NCBI GenBank assembly: GCA_027016915.1 | Contig: JALURJ010000297.1 | Location: 1-21,149, forward strand | Reading direction: 5' to 3' | Origin: Desulfurococcales archaeon | Lineage (GTDB): Archaea > Thermoproteota > Thermoprotei_A > Sulfolobales > WAQK01 | Length of the DNA: 21,149 bases | Shown: positions 1 through 6,301 of the stretch, piece by piece | Numbering within the stretch: the first letter of the stretch is position 1 | Layout of the letters: every line of letters begins with the position of its first letter | Position numbers and translations under genes: made by a program | The notes under the pieces: model-generated | Told to the model about the DNA's origin: nothing | Databases searched by the model: none | What the model saw: the letters and a program-made list of their open reading frames with translations, nothing else

Positions 1-730
1 CATCGCTTCTCACAATCAACCCTCCAGCTGGCATGGGGGCTAAGCCCAGCTTGTGGGGATCCATAGTTACACTCATGACACCGGGGTTCTGGAAGCCAAA
101 TTTTCTACCAGGATAAATTAGGGGTGCCACGAAGCCACCAAGCGCTGCATCCACGTGGACCACGCTGCCGCTCCTCTCAGCCACCAGCGCGATTTCCTCT
201 ATGGGATCCAACACCCCCAGACCCGTGGTCCCCAGGGTTGCTACAACGACGCCGGAGCCCTGAGAAGCCATTTTTACCTCAAGCTCCTCAATAGAGAGCT
301 TGTAGCGGCTGTCCAACCCTACTCTCACCAGCTTCATCCCGAGAAGCCTGGCGGCTTTGAACACGGAGTCGTGTGCTGTGGGCGCCGCATACACTGTTCT
401 ATAGCCATGCTCCCTAGCCAGGTAGAGTGCCGCGAGGTTAGCCTCGCTGCCTCCGCTGGTTACCATGCCTGTGCAGGCCCTGCACCCCATTATTTCCCCC
501 ATCATGGCGGCTGCCTCTACTTCGAGTTTCCTGAGCTCGGCGAAGAGCTCGATATCATTTATGTTGTACAGATGGAATAGCTGGAAAACCGCAGCGCCTA
601 AGGGGTGGGGCGGGGTAGTCATGGACCCCAATATGCCGCCCGTGTAGTGGTCAGGCAGCTTCCCCAGGATGCTGCGAAGCCTTCTAAGAATGCTTAGCCA
701 GTCCTCACCTCTCCTCGGCAGCCTACCCAT
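1..730 (-). CDS. mfnA: MfnA-type PLP-dependent L-aspartate/L-tyrosine decarboxylase, 3' end cut by the window
   Basis: 243 residues are visible from an ATG at 728-730; the C-terminus lies outside the window. It belongs to the group II PLP decarboxylases. The HVDAALGGF segment carries the Asp (about D194) that contacts the pyridine nitrogen, and the DPHKLGLAP motif carries the Schiff-base Lys (about K227). TSGGSEAN near residue 91 is the phosphate-binding loop of the fold. In methanogens MfnA makes tyramine for methanofuran. In non-methanogenic archaea such as Thermococcus the homologue decarboxylates aspartate to beta-alanine for coenzyme A, which is the likelier role here (inference). A TATA-like box at 763-770 puts transcription start about ten bases before the ATG, supporting this start. 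The family call is strong; substrate preference cannot be read from the sequence. Confidence 0.88.
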   Translation of the reverse strand, partial: MGRLPRRGEDWLSILRRLRSILGKLPDHYTGGILGSMTTPPHPLGAAVFQLFHLYNINDIELFAELRKLEVEAAAMMGEIMGCRACTGMVTSGGSEANLAALYLAREHGYRTVYAAPTAHDSVFKAARLLGMKLVRVGLDSRYKLSIEELEVKMASQGSGVVVATLGTTGLGVLDPIEEIALVAERSGSVVHVDAALGGFVAPLIYPGRKFGFQNPGVMSVTMDPHKLGLAPMPAGGLIVRSD

Positions 731-762
731 CCTAGCACCACTCCGAGCAGTAGACTCCGCGG

Positions 763-770
763 TTTTTAAG
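763..770 (-). promoter_or_regulatory. TATA-like box of the mfnA-type gene
   Basis: Read on the - strand this is CTTAAAAA. It lies about 35-40 bases upstream of the ATG at 730, the distance expected for an archaeal promoter with a very short leader. Confidence 0.5.
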
Positions 771-787
771 GAAACCTGGAGAAGGGC

Positions 788-865
788 TGGTGGGCCCGCG
801 GGGATTTGAACCCCGGACCTCCGCCGTGTCAGGGCGGCGTCCTAACCAGGCTAGACGACGGGCCC
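788..865 (-). tRNA. tRNA-Val(GAC), CCA encoded, no intron
   Basis: The cloverleaf reads directly on the - strand. The acceptor stem GGGCCCG (865-859) pairs with CGGGCCC (798-792), with discriminator A at 791 and an encoded CCA at 790-788. The D stem is GTCT/GGAC. The anticodon stem is CCGCC/GGCGG around loop CTGACAC, so the anticodon is GAC (830-828), reading GUC/GUU valine codons. The T arm is CGGGG-TTCAAAT-CCCCG. Its body is nearly identical to the tRNA-Arg(GCG) at 20675-20752: 68 of 78 positions match, with differences confined to the D loop, anticodon arm, position 44 and position 73. Confidence 0.96.
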
Positions 866-900
866 GCCTGCTCCGGATTTAGGGTTTGGGGGCATGGGAT

Positions 901-908
901 TATAAAAA
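901..908 (-). promoter_or_regulatory. TATA box, probably for tRNA-Val
   Basis: TTTTTATA on the - strand is centred about 40 bases before the tRNA 5' end, giving a leader of roughly a dozen bases. On the + strand it reads TATAAAAA and could also fire rightward into the unexplained gap before the SRP54 stop. Confidence 0.5.
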
Positions 909-1036
909 TTAGTGGTCTGGCCAGGCGATACTGTTAAACGCGGCGATGAGTAAAGTTGTAGCGGGGATGAGGAAACGACGGTCTCCGGACCGCTAGCCAG
1001 CGGGCTGAAGAGCATTCTCCTATCCGACCTGAAGGG
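909..1036. other. Short intergenic stretch with box-C-like motifs, no supported gene
   Basis: About 130 bases between the tRNA-Val promoter and the SRP54 stop. It holds two box-C-like motifs on the + strand (GCGATGA at 943-949 and GGGATGA at 964-970) and two CTGA motifs (1004-1007 and 1029-1032). These are in the wrong order and spacing for a C/D guide RNA. GCTAGCC (992-998) can pair with GGCTAGC (1035-1041), which reaches into the SRP54 stop codon and could be a transcript-end hairpin. Confidence 0.3.
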
Positions 1037-2383
1037 CTAGCCCAGCCCGCCAGCCTCCAACTGTCTTTGGAGCTTGGCGAGAAGCCCCTTCTTACGCTTC
1101 AGCTGCTTCATAGCCTTCTTAATGTGCTTGTAGTAGTCTAGGAGCTCCTTTACCTCCTCAGGAGTGGTGCCGGAGCCTATGGCGATCCTCCTTACCCTCC
1201 TCTTATCTATGATCTCAGGCTTATCCAGCTCCTCGTACGTCATGGAGTTGATTATGGCTAGCCACCGCTCCATCTTCTTCTCAGTCATGCCAAGCTTGTC
1301 CTCGTCGGGGAGGGCTAGGCTGAAGCCGGGTATCATCTGGAGGATCTTTCTGAGAGGCCCGAGGCGCCGTATCTGCCTTATCTGGTGATAGATTGTTCTC
1401 ATGTTCATCCTACCGCTCAACATATCCTCAACGGTTTTCTGCAGCTCCGCCGTCTCCTCAAGGCTTTTCATCCTCTCCATCAGGGCTTCTATGTCGCCCA
1501 TGCCGAGGAGGCGTCCCACGAAGCTCCTAGGCTTGAAGGGTTCCAGCTCTTCGACTTTCTCCCCTGTACCTATGAACTTGAGGGTGGCACCCGTAGCAGC
1601 GACAGCGCTGAGGGCCCCGCCTCCCTTGGCCGTCCCGTCCAGCTTGGTGACTATTATGGAGCCTATGGGAGCCGCCTCGTGGAACCTCTTGGCCAGGTCG
1701 TAGGCCTTCTGCCCCATGGCGGCATCCATAACCAGTATGACCTCGTCTGGCTTGACTGCCTCGGAGATCTGTTTCATCTCCTCCAAGAGCGCTGCCTCGC
1801 TACCATAGCCGTGGCGTCCAGCAGTGTCTATGATAATGATGTCGCTTCTGCCGCGCAGCTCTTCAACGCCGCGGCGGGCTATAGCAACCGGGTCCTTGCC
1901 TCCCGGCTCACCGTAGAAAGATACACCCACGAGCTCGGCTAGCTGTCGGAGCTGGTCATAGGCCCCCGGCCTGTAAGTGTCGGCAGCGACCAGGCCTACC
2001 CTATACCCTTTCTTCTTGTAGTAGTAGGCCAGCTTGGCGGCGGTGGTGGTTTTGCCGCTTCCCTGGACGCCGACCAGCATTATTATGTAGGGCTTGTAGG
2101 GGGGCTCGGTCTCTGGGATCCTGTCGCCGCCGAAGATCTTGGCCAGCTCCTCGTATACTATCTTTACGAACCACTCCCTCCTCGACGCCCCGGGCGGGGG
2201 TTTCTCCTTAAGCGCCCTCTCCTTGATACTCCTGGTTAGCTGGAAAACAAGCTTAACATTGACGTCTGCGGAGAGGAGGGCTCTCTGGAGATCCCTGATG
2301 AACTCGTTTACCGCCTTTTCGTAGGTTGAGGCGGAGCGCAGGAACTTGCGTACAGCCTCTTTTATACTGTCTAGGCCCGGCAT
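1037..2383 (-). CDS. srp54: Signal recognition particle GTPase SRP54 (Ffh homologue)
   Basis: 448 residues, the normal length for archaeal SRP54. This cytosolic GTPase binds 7S RNA and signal sequences and delivers ribosomes to the FtsY receptor. The N-terminal four-helix bundle occupies about residues 1-90. The G domain shows GVQGSGKT (105-112), DTYRPGAYDQL (135-145), DTAGR (186-190) and TKLDG (246-250). The Met-rich M domain follows from about residue 300 with RMKSLEE and MNMRTIYHQIRQI-type helices and a basic C-terminal tail. The ATG at 2381-2383 lies seven bases after the aIF5A stop with a purine-rich AACTAGGG before it, so the two genes are probably co-transcribed from the aIF5A promoter. 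No odd features. Confidence 0.98.
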   Translation of the reverse strand: MPGLDSIKEAVRKFLRSASTYEKAVNEFIRDLQRALLSADVNVKLVFQLTRSIKERALKEKPPPGASRREWFVKIVYEELAKIFGGDRIPETEPPYKPYIIMLVGVQGSGKTTTAAKLAYYYKKKGYRVGLVAADTYRPGAYDQLRQLAELVGVSFYGEPGGKDPVAIARRGVEELRGRSDIIIIDTAGRHGYGSEAALLEEMKQISEAVKPDEVILVMDAAMGQKAYDLAKRFHEAAPIGSIIVTKLDGTAKGGGALSAVAATGATLKFIGTGEKVEELEPFKPRSFVGRLLGMGDIEALMERMKSLEETAELQKTVEDMLSGRMNMRTIYHQIRQIRRLGPLRKILQMIPGFSLALPDEDKLGMTEKKMERWLAIINSMTYEELDKPEIIDKRRVRRIAIGSGTTPEEVKELLDYYKHIKKAMKQLKRKKGLLAKLQRQLEAGGLG

Positions 2384-2390
2384 CCCTAGT

Positions 2391-2786
2391 TTACCTTACC
2401 CTCATTATCATACGCTTGCCCATGACCTCCCAATATTCGACCTCCACGCCGGGCTGAAGCTTCGCCAGGAGGTCGGGATCCTCCGGCTTCTCTATCTCGA
2501 AGGTCTCGAAGGTCTCCATATCCATTATCTGGAGCGAGGAGCCCATGTCAGCTATAACCTGGCCTACCCGCTTATCAATAATCGGTATCTCCACCTTCTG
2601 GCTCACCGGGCCCACAAGAGTCCTCTTATTGCCAGTGAACAAGCCTATAGCCACCACGTGGGCCTTGGCGCTTCCATGCTTACCCGTCTTAGCCTTGGTT
2701 ATCTCGACGACCCTGCAAGGCTCACCGCCTATAATGACGTAGTTGCCCTTCTTCAGGTCGCCCAGCGTTCCGAAAGTCTTGCTCAT
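2391..2786 (-). CDS. eif5A: Translation initiation factor aIF5A (hypusine-containing)
   Basis: 131 residues from the ATG at 2784-2786. aIF5A binds the ribosome and relieves stalling, especially at proline-rich stretches. The N-terminal SH3-like domain carries the loop TGKHGSAK, whose Lys (K36) is the deoxyhypusine/hypusine acceptor. The C-terminal OB-fold domain follows from about residue 70. The open frame extends 72 codons further upstream, but that extension runs antisense through the TATA boxes and the tRNA-Asp gene, so it is not coding. The chosen ATG matches the family N-terminus and sits about 40 bases after a TATTATAA-type box. It leads the operon with SRP54. Confidence 0.97.
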   Translation of the reverse strand: MSKTFGTLGDLKKGNYVIIGGEPCRVVEITKAKTGKHGSAKAHVVAIGLFTGNKRTLVGPVSQKVEIPIIDKRVGQVIADMGSSLQIMDMETFETFEIEKPEDPDLLAKLQPGVEVEYWEVMGKRMIMRVR

Positions 2787-2821
2787 AGCAACCAGCCAGG
2801 TCCATATACTCCGAAGAGCCC

Positions 2822-2831
2822 TTATAATAAA
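2822..2831 (-). promoter_or_regulatory. TATA box of the aIF5A-SRP54 operon
   Basis: On the - strand this reads TTTATTATAA. Its centre is about 40 bases before the aIF5A ATG, predicting a leader of roughly 13 bases and ruling out the longer upstream extension of the frame. Confidence 0.6.
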
Positions 2832-2880
2832 TTCCCTTGAAACGTCGGAACGCCTGCTTCCAGGACCTCCAGCGAAAAAT

Positions 2881-2889
2881 AATATAAAA
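2881..2889 (+). promoter_or_regulatory. TATA box of tRNA-Asp
   Basis: AATATAAAA on the + strand ends 28 bases before the tRNA 5' end at 2917, so transcription should begin only a few bases before the mature RNA. Confidence 0.6.
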
Positions 2890-2916
2890 CACTCCTCCTT
2901 CAACCTAGTACCCGGT

Positions 2917-3020
2917 GCCGCGGTAGTATAGCCCGGCCCAGTATGCGGGCCTGTCAAGCCTCCAAGAGCTGGAGGCACTGAAAGCCCGTGACCCGGGTTC
3001 AAATCCCGGCCGCGGCGCCA
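2917..3020 (+). tRNA. tRNA-Asp(GTC) with a 26-base intron at the canonical 37/38 position
   Basis: Acceptor GCCGCGG (2917-2923) pairs with CCGCGGC (3010-3016), followed by discriminator G and encoded CCA (3018-3020). The T arm is CCGGG-TTCAAAT-CCCGG. The anticodon stem CGGGC (2946-2950) pairs with GCCCG (2984-2988). The loop reads CTGTCA then, after the intron, A, giving anticodon GTC (2953-2955). Removing 2957-2982 leaves a 78-base tRNA including CCA. No mature tRNA forms without splicing. Confidence 0.95.
2957..2982 (+). other. Intron of tRNA-Asp, relaxed bulge-helix-bulge
   Basis: GCCTCC (2958-2963) pairs with GGAGGC (2971-2976). A central helix pairs CTGT (2951-2954) with ACTG (2977-2980), with one U-U mismatch. 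The three-base bulges CAA (2955-2957) and AAA (2981-2983) flank it. Cleavage between the second and third bulge bases removes exactly these 26 bases. The mismatch makes it a relaxed motif, the kind cut by the heteromeric crenarchaeal splicing endonuclease. Confidence 0.85.
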
Positions 3021-3040
3021 GCCTCCTTCTCACCCCCCAG

Positions 3041-3880
3041 CTAGCCCGTGAAGCACAGGGCCAACTCCATGGCCCCCAACATCATGAAGGCAAACCCGAC
3101 CATCGCCGGAGCGGCTATGTAGCCCAAGCCTGGCGACGTCCTCCCAATGAGGCGGATTACGGCCGCCAGGAAAACAGCGAGTATCACGGTTATAATATGG
3201 ATGGCAAGGTACGTGGTCTTCGAGCCCCACCTGTCAGGCTGCATGTTAGTGGAGAAATGTACTGGAACCCTATCGGGCATCGAGGGATAGACCACGGCCA
3301 GCGAGTATGCTGTGACCAGCAGCAACAGGGCTAGGCTGGCTGCGAGAACCCTGCCATCCCCGGACCGCGTCACCACGTCGCCGCCCATGGCGGGGTTTTT
3401 ACCTGCTATACTCTTTATCCTCTCGACCAGAGCTAGGGGCGCTTCAGGCGACACTAGGATTCTCCGCCCGTCACGGAGGTCGATCCTCACAATCCGGTCA
3501 AGCCTGTTGAGGAAGGCCCAAACCCTGCCGAGATTAGACGAGTAGAAGCCTAGGTGGAGGCCCGGCAGACTCATGCCTCCCAGCCTTAGGTAAAGCTTGA
3601 CCCGAGGCTCGAACGATGCTTCGCTCACCGCCCCGCCCGGTATGCGGAGCTCGCCCAACCCATATCTAACAACTATTTCGCCGCCCTCCAGCTCGACGGC
3701 AATTCTCCGCATCCTGGTATACATGTAGTGAATAACCACCACGGTCCCCGGCAGGGATACCAGGTAGCCCAGAGCGAAAAGCCAGGCAGGAAAACAGCCT
3801 CTAGGTGGTAATAGGAAGTAGAGAGGAACCAGACTCGCAGCCATGAGGAGGCCCAAGATCAGGCCGTACTTCCAACGCAA
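3041..3880 (-). CDS. Membrane protein with PH-like domain and DUF1648/SdpI-like domain
   Basis: 279 residues. Two hydrophobic segments (about 7-24 and 33-53) lead into a mostly beta, soluble stretch (about 58-157) that resembles the PH-like domain of YdbS-type membrane proteins. Three more hydrophobic segments follow (about 178-198, 223-243, 254-275). Between the third and fourth lies MPDRVPVHF...QPDRWGSK (201-221), the hallmark of DUF1648, found in SdpI-type integral membrane proteins. SdpI itself is an immunity/signalling protein in Bacillus; no role is established for archaeal members. The start is TTG at 3878-3880, placed about 12 bases after the start predicted from the TATA at 3916-3923. 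It stands alone, between tRNA genes. Function unknown. Confidence 0.8.
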   Translation of the reverse strand: MRWKYGLILGLLMAASLVPLYFLLPPRGCFPAWLFALGYLVSLPGTVVVIHYMYTRMRRIAVELEGGEIVVRYGLGELRIPGGAVSEASFEPRVKLYLRLGGMSLPGLHLGFYSSNLGRVWAFLNRLDRIVRIDLRDGRRILVSPEAPLALVERIKSIAGKNPAMGGDVVTRSGDGRVLAASLALLLLVTAYSLAVVYPSMPDRVPVHFSTNMQPDRWGSKTTYLAIHIITVILAVFLAAVIRLIGRTSPGLGYIAAPAMVGFAFMMLGAMELALCFTG

Positions 3881-3915
3881 AACCCTGACCCGTGCCAGTA
3901 CTGTGGAGATAAACC

Positions 3916-3923
3916 TTATATAA
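3916..3923. promoter_or_regulatory. Shared divergent TATA box (tRNA-Arg(CCT) and DUF1648 gene)
   Basis: The palindromic TTATATAA lies about 34 bases before the tRNA-Arg 5' end on the + strand and about 40 bases before the TTG start of the membrane protein on the - strand. It is the only good TATA box in the gap, so both genes probably use it. Confidence 0.6.
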
Positions 3924-3977
3924 CGTATGTTGAGGAAGGGATACCTGGCTGAGGGCCCGTAGCTCAGCCAGGACAGA

Positions 3978-4007
3978 AGGCTGGGCGCAAGCCGTCCAGC
4001 CGGTTAG
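3978..4007 (+). other. Non-canonical 30-base intron in the D stem of tRNA-Arg(CCT)
   Basis: GGCTGG (3979-3984) pairs perfectly with CCAGCC (3996-4001). The adjacent four-base helix pairs GACA (3972-3975) with GGTT (4002-4005) at three of four positions, counting one G-U. The bulges GAA and AGG put the cuts after 3977 and 4007, which restores GCTC/GAGC. The outer helix is weak, so this is a relaxed motif. Exact borders are inferred. Confidence 0.7.
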
Positions 4008-4021
4008 GCGCCGGCCTCCTA

Positions 4022-4049
4022 AAGGACCGCTGAAGGCCCCATCCGGGGA
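4022..4049 (+). other. Canonical 37/38 intron (28 bases) of tRNA-Arg(CCT)
   Basis: CTCC (4016-4019) pairs with GGGG (4045-4048) and GGA (4024-4026) with TCC (4042-4044), forming a relaxed bulge-helix-bulge with unequal bulges. Excision leaves the loop CTCCTAA. Confidence 0.8.
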
Positions 4050-4148
4050 AGCCGGTGGTCGGGGGTTCAAATCCCCCCGGGCCCGCCACACCCTTCCAGC
4101 AAGAGTGCTCCTACACCATCGCAGGGCCCACCTTCTCCCTGTCCAAAA

Positions 4149-4155
4149 CTTTAAG
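4149..4155 (+). promoter_or_regulatory. Probable TATA box of tRNA-Leu
   Basis: CTTTAAG lies about 40 bases before the tRNA-Leu 5' end, the best-placed AT-rich hexamer in the 100 bases between the two tRNAs. The rest of this gap shows nothing recognisable. Confidence 0.4.
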
Positions 4156-4191
4156 CCACCCCACACCCTAGGATTTTATTAGGAGGAACGT

Positions 4192-4279
4192 GCGGGGGTG
4201 CCCGAGCCTGGACTAAGGGGGCGGACTTAAGATCCGCTGGCGTAGGCCTGCGTGGGTTCAAATCCCACCCCCCGCACCA
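4192..4279 (+). tRNA. tRNA-Leu(TAA), CCA encoded, no intron
   Basis: Acceptor GCGGGGG (4192-4198) pairs with CCCCCGC (4269-4275), discriminator A, encoded CCA (4277-4279). The anticodon stem GCGGA/TCCGC surrounds CTTAAGA, so the anticodon is TAA (4228-4230), reading UUA. A long variable arm (TGGCGTAGGCCTGC region, from about 4238) marks it as a class II tRNA, as expected for leucine. The T stem is GTGGG/CCCAC. Confidence 0.95.
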
Positions 4280-4358
4280 AGCCCAAAACCAGGCCAACCC
4301 CTAGCTTCTCGCAGCCGACGTGCCCAGACAAATCAAAGGGCTGGCACCTAGAACCACG

Positions 4359-5102
4359 CTAGTGGTGGATGAATATGTTAAGAGTCTCAGCGACCCTATG
4401 GAGTTTCTCAGCCAACTCCAAAACGATCGCCTCAAGCCATTCTTCACCTTTCTCCCTCGACGCTCTTGAGGCGTCGCCCGTTAAGGCATATCTGTACAGG
4501 TCGGCGTCCATCTTCTTCGAGTACACCCTGAGAGGCGGGCGGTGCGGCTCATAGCTCTCTGCAGACGACATGTCAACAAGGTTCTCATCTATGGCCAGCA
4601 TGGCGCTCGTCTCATCTTCCCCCGCATGCCCAGGCTTCTCGAAGAGACGGGTTCTAACCTCCGCGCCGAGGTCCCGCCACCAGTCGACAACTACAACCGC
4701 GAGGTCTGTGTGAAGCGCCGCCTCCTTGGCGGCATAGTGCAGTGCCTGGGTGTTGCCGCCATGGCCGTTAACTATTACGACTAGCTTGGCCCCGTTCCTC
4801 CACGCCTCGACCAGCACATCCCTAACATAGTGGGCGAACGGCTCCTGGCCTATGTCGAATGTTCCTCTATGTCCCCTCATCCCCATGCATACACCATACC
4901 ATATGGGCGGCAGAACTACACCCCCCACCTTCTCGGCAACCTTCTCAGCAATGTAAAGTGCTGTGTAAGTGTCCGTTCCGAGGGGGAGATGCCTGCCATG
5001 GCGCTCCATGGCGCCAACGGGTAGAAACATTATTGAGAGGTCGAGTCTGTCAACGTCCCTGCCCGTGGTCTCCCACAGCCGATTAGGCACAGGGTCCACC
5101 AA
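4359..5102 (-). CDS. Creatininase-family metal-dependent amidohydrolase (possibly ArfB)
   Basis: 247 residues, the usual size for the family. Metal-binding motifs are all present: GAMERHGRHLPLGTDT (E33, H35, D44), VNGHGGN (H114) and GHAGEDETS (H159, E162/E164). The family includes creatininase, the mycofactocin peptidase MftE and ArfB, the archaeal formamide hydrolase of riboflavin and F420 biosynthesis. In a crenarchaeon an ArfB-like role is plausible, but no riboflavin genes lie nearby, so the substrate is left open. The TTG at 5100-5102 is chosen because GTTTAATAC (5126-5134) would start transcription within a base or two of it, making a leaderless mRNA. The first in-frame ATG, 24 codons later, would delete a family beta-strand. 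Confidence 0.85.
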   Translation of the reverse strand: MVDPVPNRLWETTGRDVDRLDLSIMFLPVGAMERHGRHLPLGTDTYTALYIAEKVAEKVGGVVLPPIWYGVCMGMRGHRGTFDIGQEPFAHYVRDVLVEAWRNGAKLVVIVNGHGGNTQALHYAAKEAALHTDLAVVVVDWWRDLGAEVRTRLFEKPGHAGEDETSAMLAIDENLVDMSSAESYEPHRPPLRVYSKKMDADLYRYALTGDASRASREKGEEWLEAIVLELAEKLHRVAETLNIFIHH

Positions 5103-5110
5103 TGCTTAAC

Positions 5111-5134
5111 TTATACCTGTGACTAGTATTAAAC
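5111..5134. promoter_or_regulatory. Divergent promoter region between the amidohydrolase and the NSUN methyltransferase
   Basis: TTATACC (5111-5117) read on the + strand would start transcription near 5140, ten bases before the GTG at 5150. GTTTAATAC on the - strand (5134-5126) would start at about 5103, at the TTG of the amidohydrolase. Two facing TATA boxes are packed within 24 bases. Confidence 0.5.
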
Positions 5135-5149
5135 GGTGAGGCTAGCGGC

Positions 5150-6301
5150 GTGGGGAGCCTAGACTACGATGAGGAGCTGCTGAACACGCTTAGAAGGGTT
5201 TACGGCGACCTTCTCGACAGCTTCCTGAAAGCTCTCTCTGAGCCTGGGCCACGGTACTATATACGAGTTAACACGCTGAAAATCCAGCCAGGCGAGCTGC
5301 TAGACATGCTGAGAGAGAAAGGGCTAGACGTCCGCAACGACGAGTATCTTGAAGAAGCTCTGTATTTCCCGGTCTCCGGGCCCCACAGGATCCCAGTAGA
5401 GGAGAAGATGATTGTAGCCGATAAGAGGGCAGCAGAGTCCGTCATGCTAGGCGCCAACCTCTACGCTCCCGGCGTTTTGCGGGCCGACAAGAGTGTGAGG
5501 AAGGGCGACATGGTTACCATAGTAGACGAGACCGGGAGGCCTGTAGCATACGGCGAGGCCCTCATGGGTTGGGACGAGTTAGGCAGAACACGCCGTGGGA
5601 TAGCCGTCAGGGTTGTCGAGTCCCTCTACAAGGCCCCGCAGACAAGGGAGCTGCCGGAGTTTAAGGAAGGGTTCTTCTACGAGCAAAGCCTCCCAGCAAT
5701 GCTTGCAACCAAGATCCTGGAGCCCAAGCCCGGCGAAACCGTGGTAGACATGTGCGCAGCACCAGGCGGTAAAGCGACACACGCCGCACAACTGACCGGC
5801 AACAAGGCGCGTATCCTGGCCTTCGATCACTCGAAAAGGAAGATTGAGGTTATGAGGGCCGAGGCACGCAGGCTCGGCGCCAGGATAGAGATCCGGAGAG
5901 CCGACTCCAGGTACCTCGACGTGGACTACCCGGGGCTTCGGGTAGATCGCGTGATCCTAGACCCGCCCTGCACGGCGCTCGGCGTCAGGCCTAAACTCTG
6001 GGACAGGAAGAGGTATCGAGACGTCCTCAACAGCTCCGCTTATCAGAGGCAGTTCATCAAGGTTGCCTACAGACTGTTGAAACCAGGAGGCCTAATGGTG
6101 TACTCGACTTGCACCGTTACCTTTGAAGAGAACGAGGAGAACATAGCCTTTGCAGAATCCCTGGGCCTTAGACTGGTAGAGCCTCCCATCAGGGTGGGGA
6201 GCACAGGGCTCATACACCCCCGGCGAGACGCTATGATAAGGTTCCACCCTCACCTACATCCCGGGCCCGGCTACTTCATAGCCCTCATGGCTAAGCCTTA
6301 G
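5150..6301 (+). CDS. NSUN-type RNA (cytosine-C5) methyltransferase with PUA domain
   Basis: 383 residues. A PUA RNA-binding domain (about 86-155) is inserted between the N-terminal RRM-like part and the SAM-dependent methyltransferase core. The core shows VVDMCAAPGGKATHAAQL (SAM loop, 198-215), ILDPPCTALG with C274, and YSTCTVTFEENEENI with the catalytic C321, the two-cysteine mechanism of RNA m5C methylases. The PUA insertion is the layout of NSUN6 and its Pyrococcus homologue PH1991, which methylate C72 in tRNA acceptor stems, so a tRNA target is likely (inference). GTG start; no other start codon lies nearby. Its stop overlaps the convergent Nob1 gene by 11 bases. Confidence 0.92.
   Translation: MGSLDYDEELLNTLRRVYGDLLDSFLKALSEPGPRYYIRVNTLKIQPGELLDMLREKGLDVRNDEYLEEALYFPVSGPHRIPVEEKMIVADKRAAESVMLGANLYAPGVLRADKSVRKGDMVTIVDETGRPVAYGEALMGWDELGRTRRGIAVRVVESLYKAPQTRELPEFKEGFFYEQSLPAMLATKILEPKPGETVVDMCAAPGGKATHAAQLTGNKARILAFDHSKRKIEVMRAEARRLGARIEIRRADSRYLDVDYPGLRVDRVILDPPCTALGVRPKLWDRKRYRDVLNSSAYQRQFIKVAYRLLKPGGLMVYSTCTVTFEENEENIAFAESLGLRLVEPPIRVGSTGLIHPRRDAMIRFHPHLHPGPGYFIALMAKP

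Larger units (their letters stand above)
3953..4088 (+). tRNA. tRNA-Arg(CCT) with two introns (D stem and anticodon loop)
   Basis: Acceptor GGGCCCG (3953-3959) pairs with CGGGCCC (4078-4084), discriminator G, encoded CCA (4086-4088). The T arm is GGGGG-TTCAAAT-CCCCC. The gene is 136 bases long. A normal cloverleaf appears only if 3978-4007 and 4022-4049 are removed, leaving 78 bases. The D stem is then a perfect GCTC/GAGC, whose 3' strand is made from GA (3976-3977) and GC (4008-4009). The anticodon stem is CCGGC/GCCGG around loop CTCCTAA, anticodon CCT (4018-4020), reading AGG. Without the first removal the D arm is far too long and its stem imperfect. Confidence 0.9.

Noticed and set aside
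155..580. 141-codon + strand frame
   Set aside because: Antisense shadow of the MfnA-type gene, whose PLP motifs are clear on the - strand.
943..1032. C/D box guide RNA on the + strand
   Set aside because: Motif order and spacing are wrong (two C-like boxes 21 bases apart, then a gap of over 30 bases to the first CTGA).
2787..3002. 72-codon N-terminal extension of the aIF5A frame
   Set aside because: It runs antisense through the aIF5A promoter, the tRNA-Asp promoter and most of tRNA-Asp; the family start and TATA spacing both point to the ATG at 2786.
3978..4007. D-loop intron leaving AGCCAGGTTAGGC in tRNA-Arg(CCT)
   Set aside because: This alternative (removing about 3972-4002) gives a mismatched D stem GCTC/AGGC, whereas 3978-4007 gives a perfect GCTC/GAGC and a better splice motif.
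3801..4166. 121-codon - strand frame over tRNA-Arg(CCT)
   Set aside because: It is the antisense of the tRNA gene and its introns (hence DLNPRPPASPDG-like peptide) plus flanks; unlike 20664-20933 its upstream part resembles no integrase.
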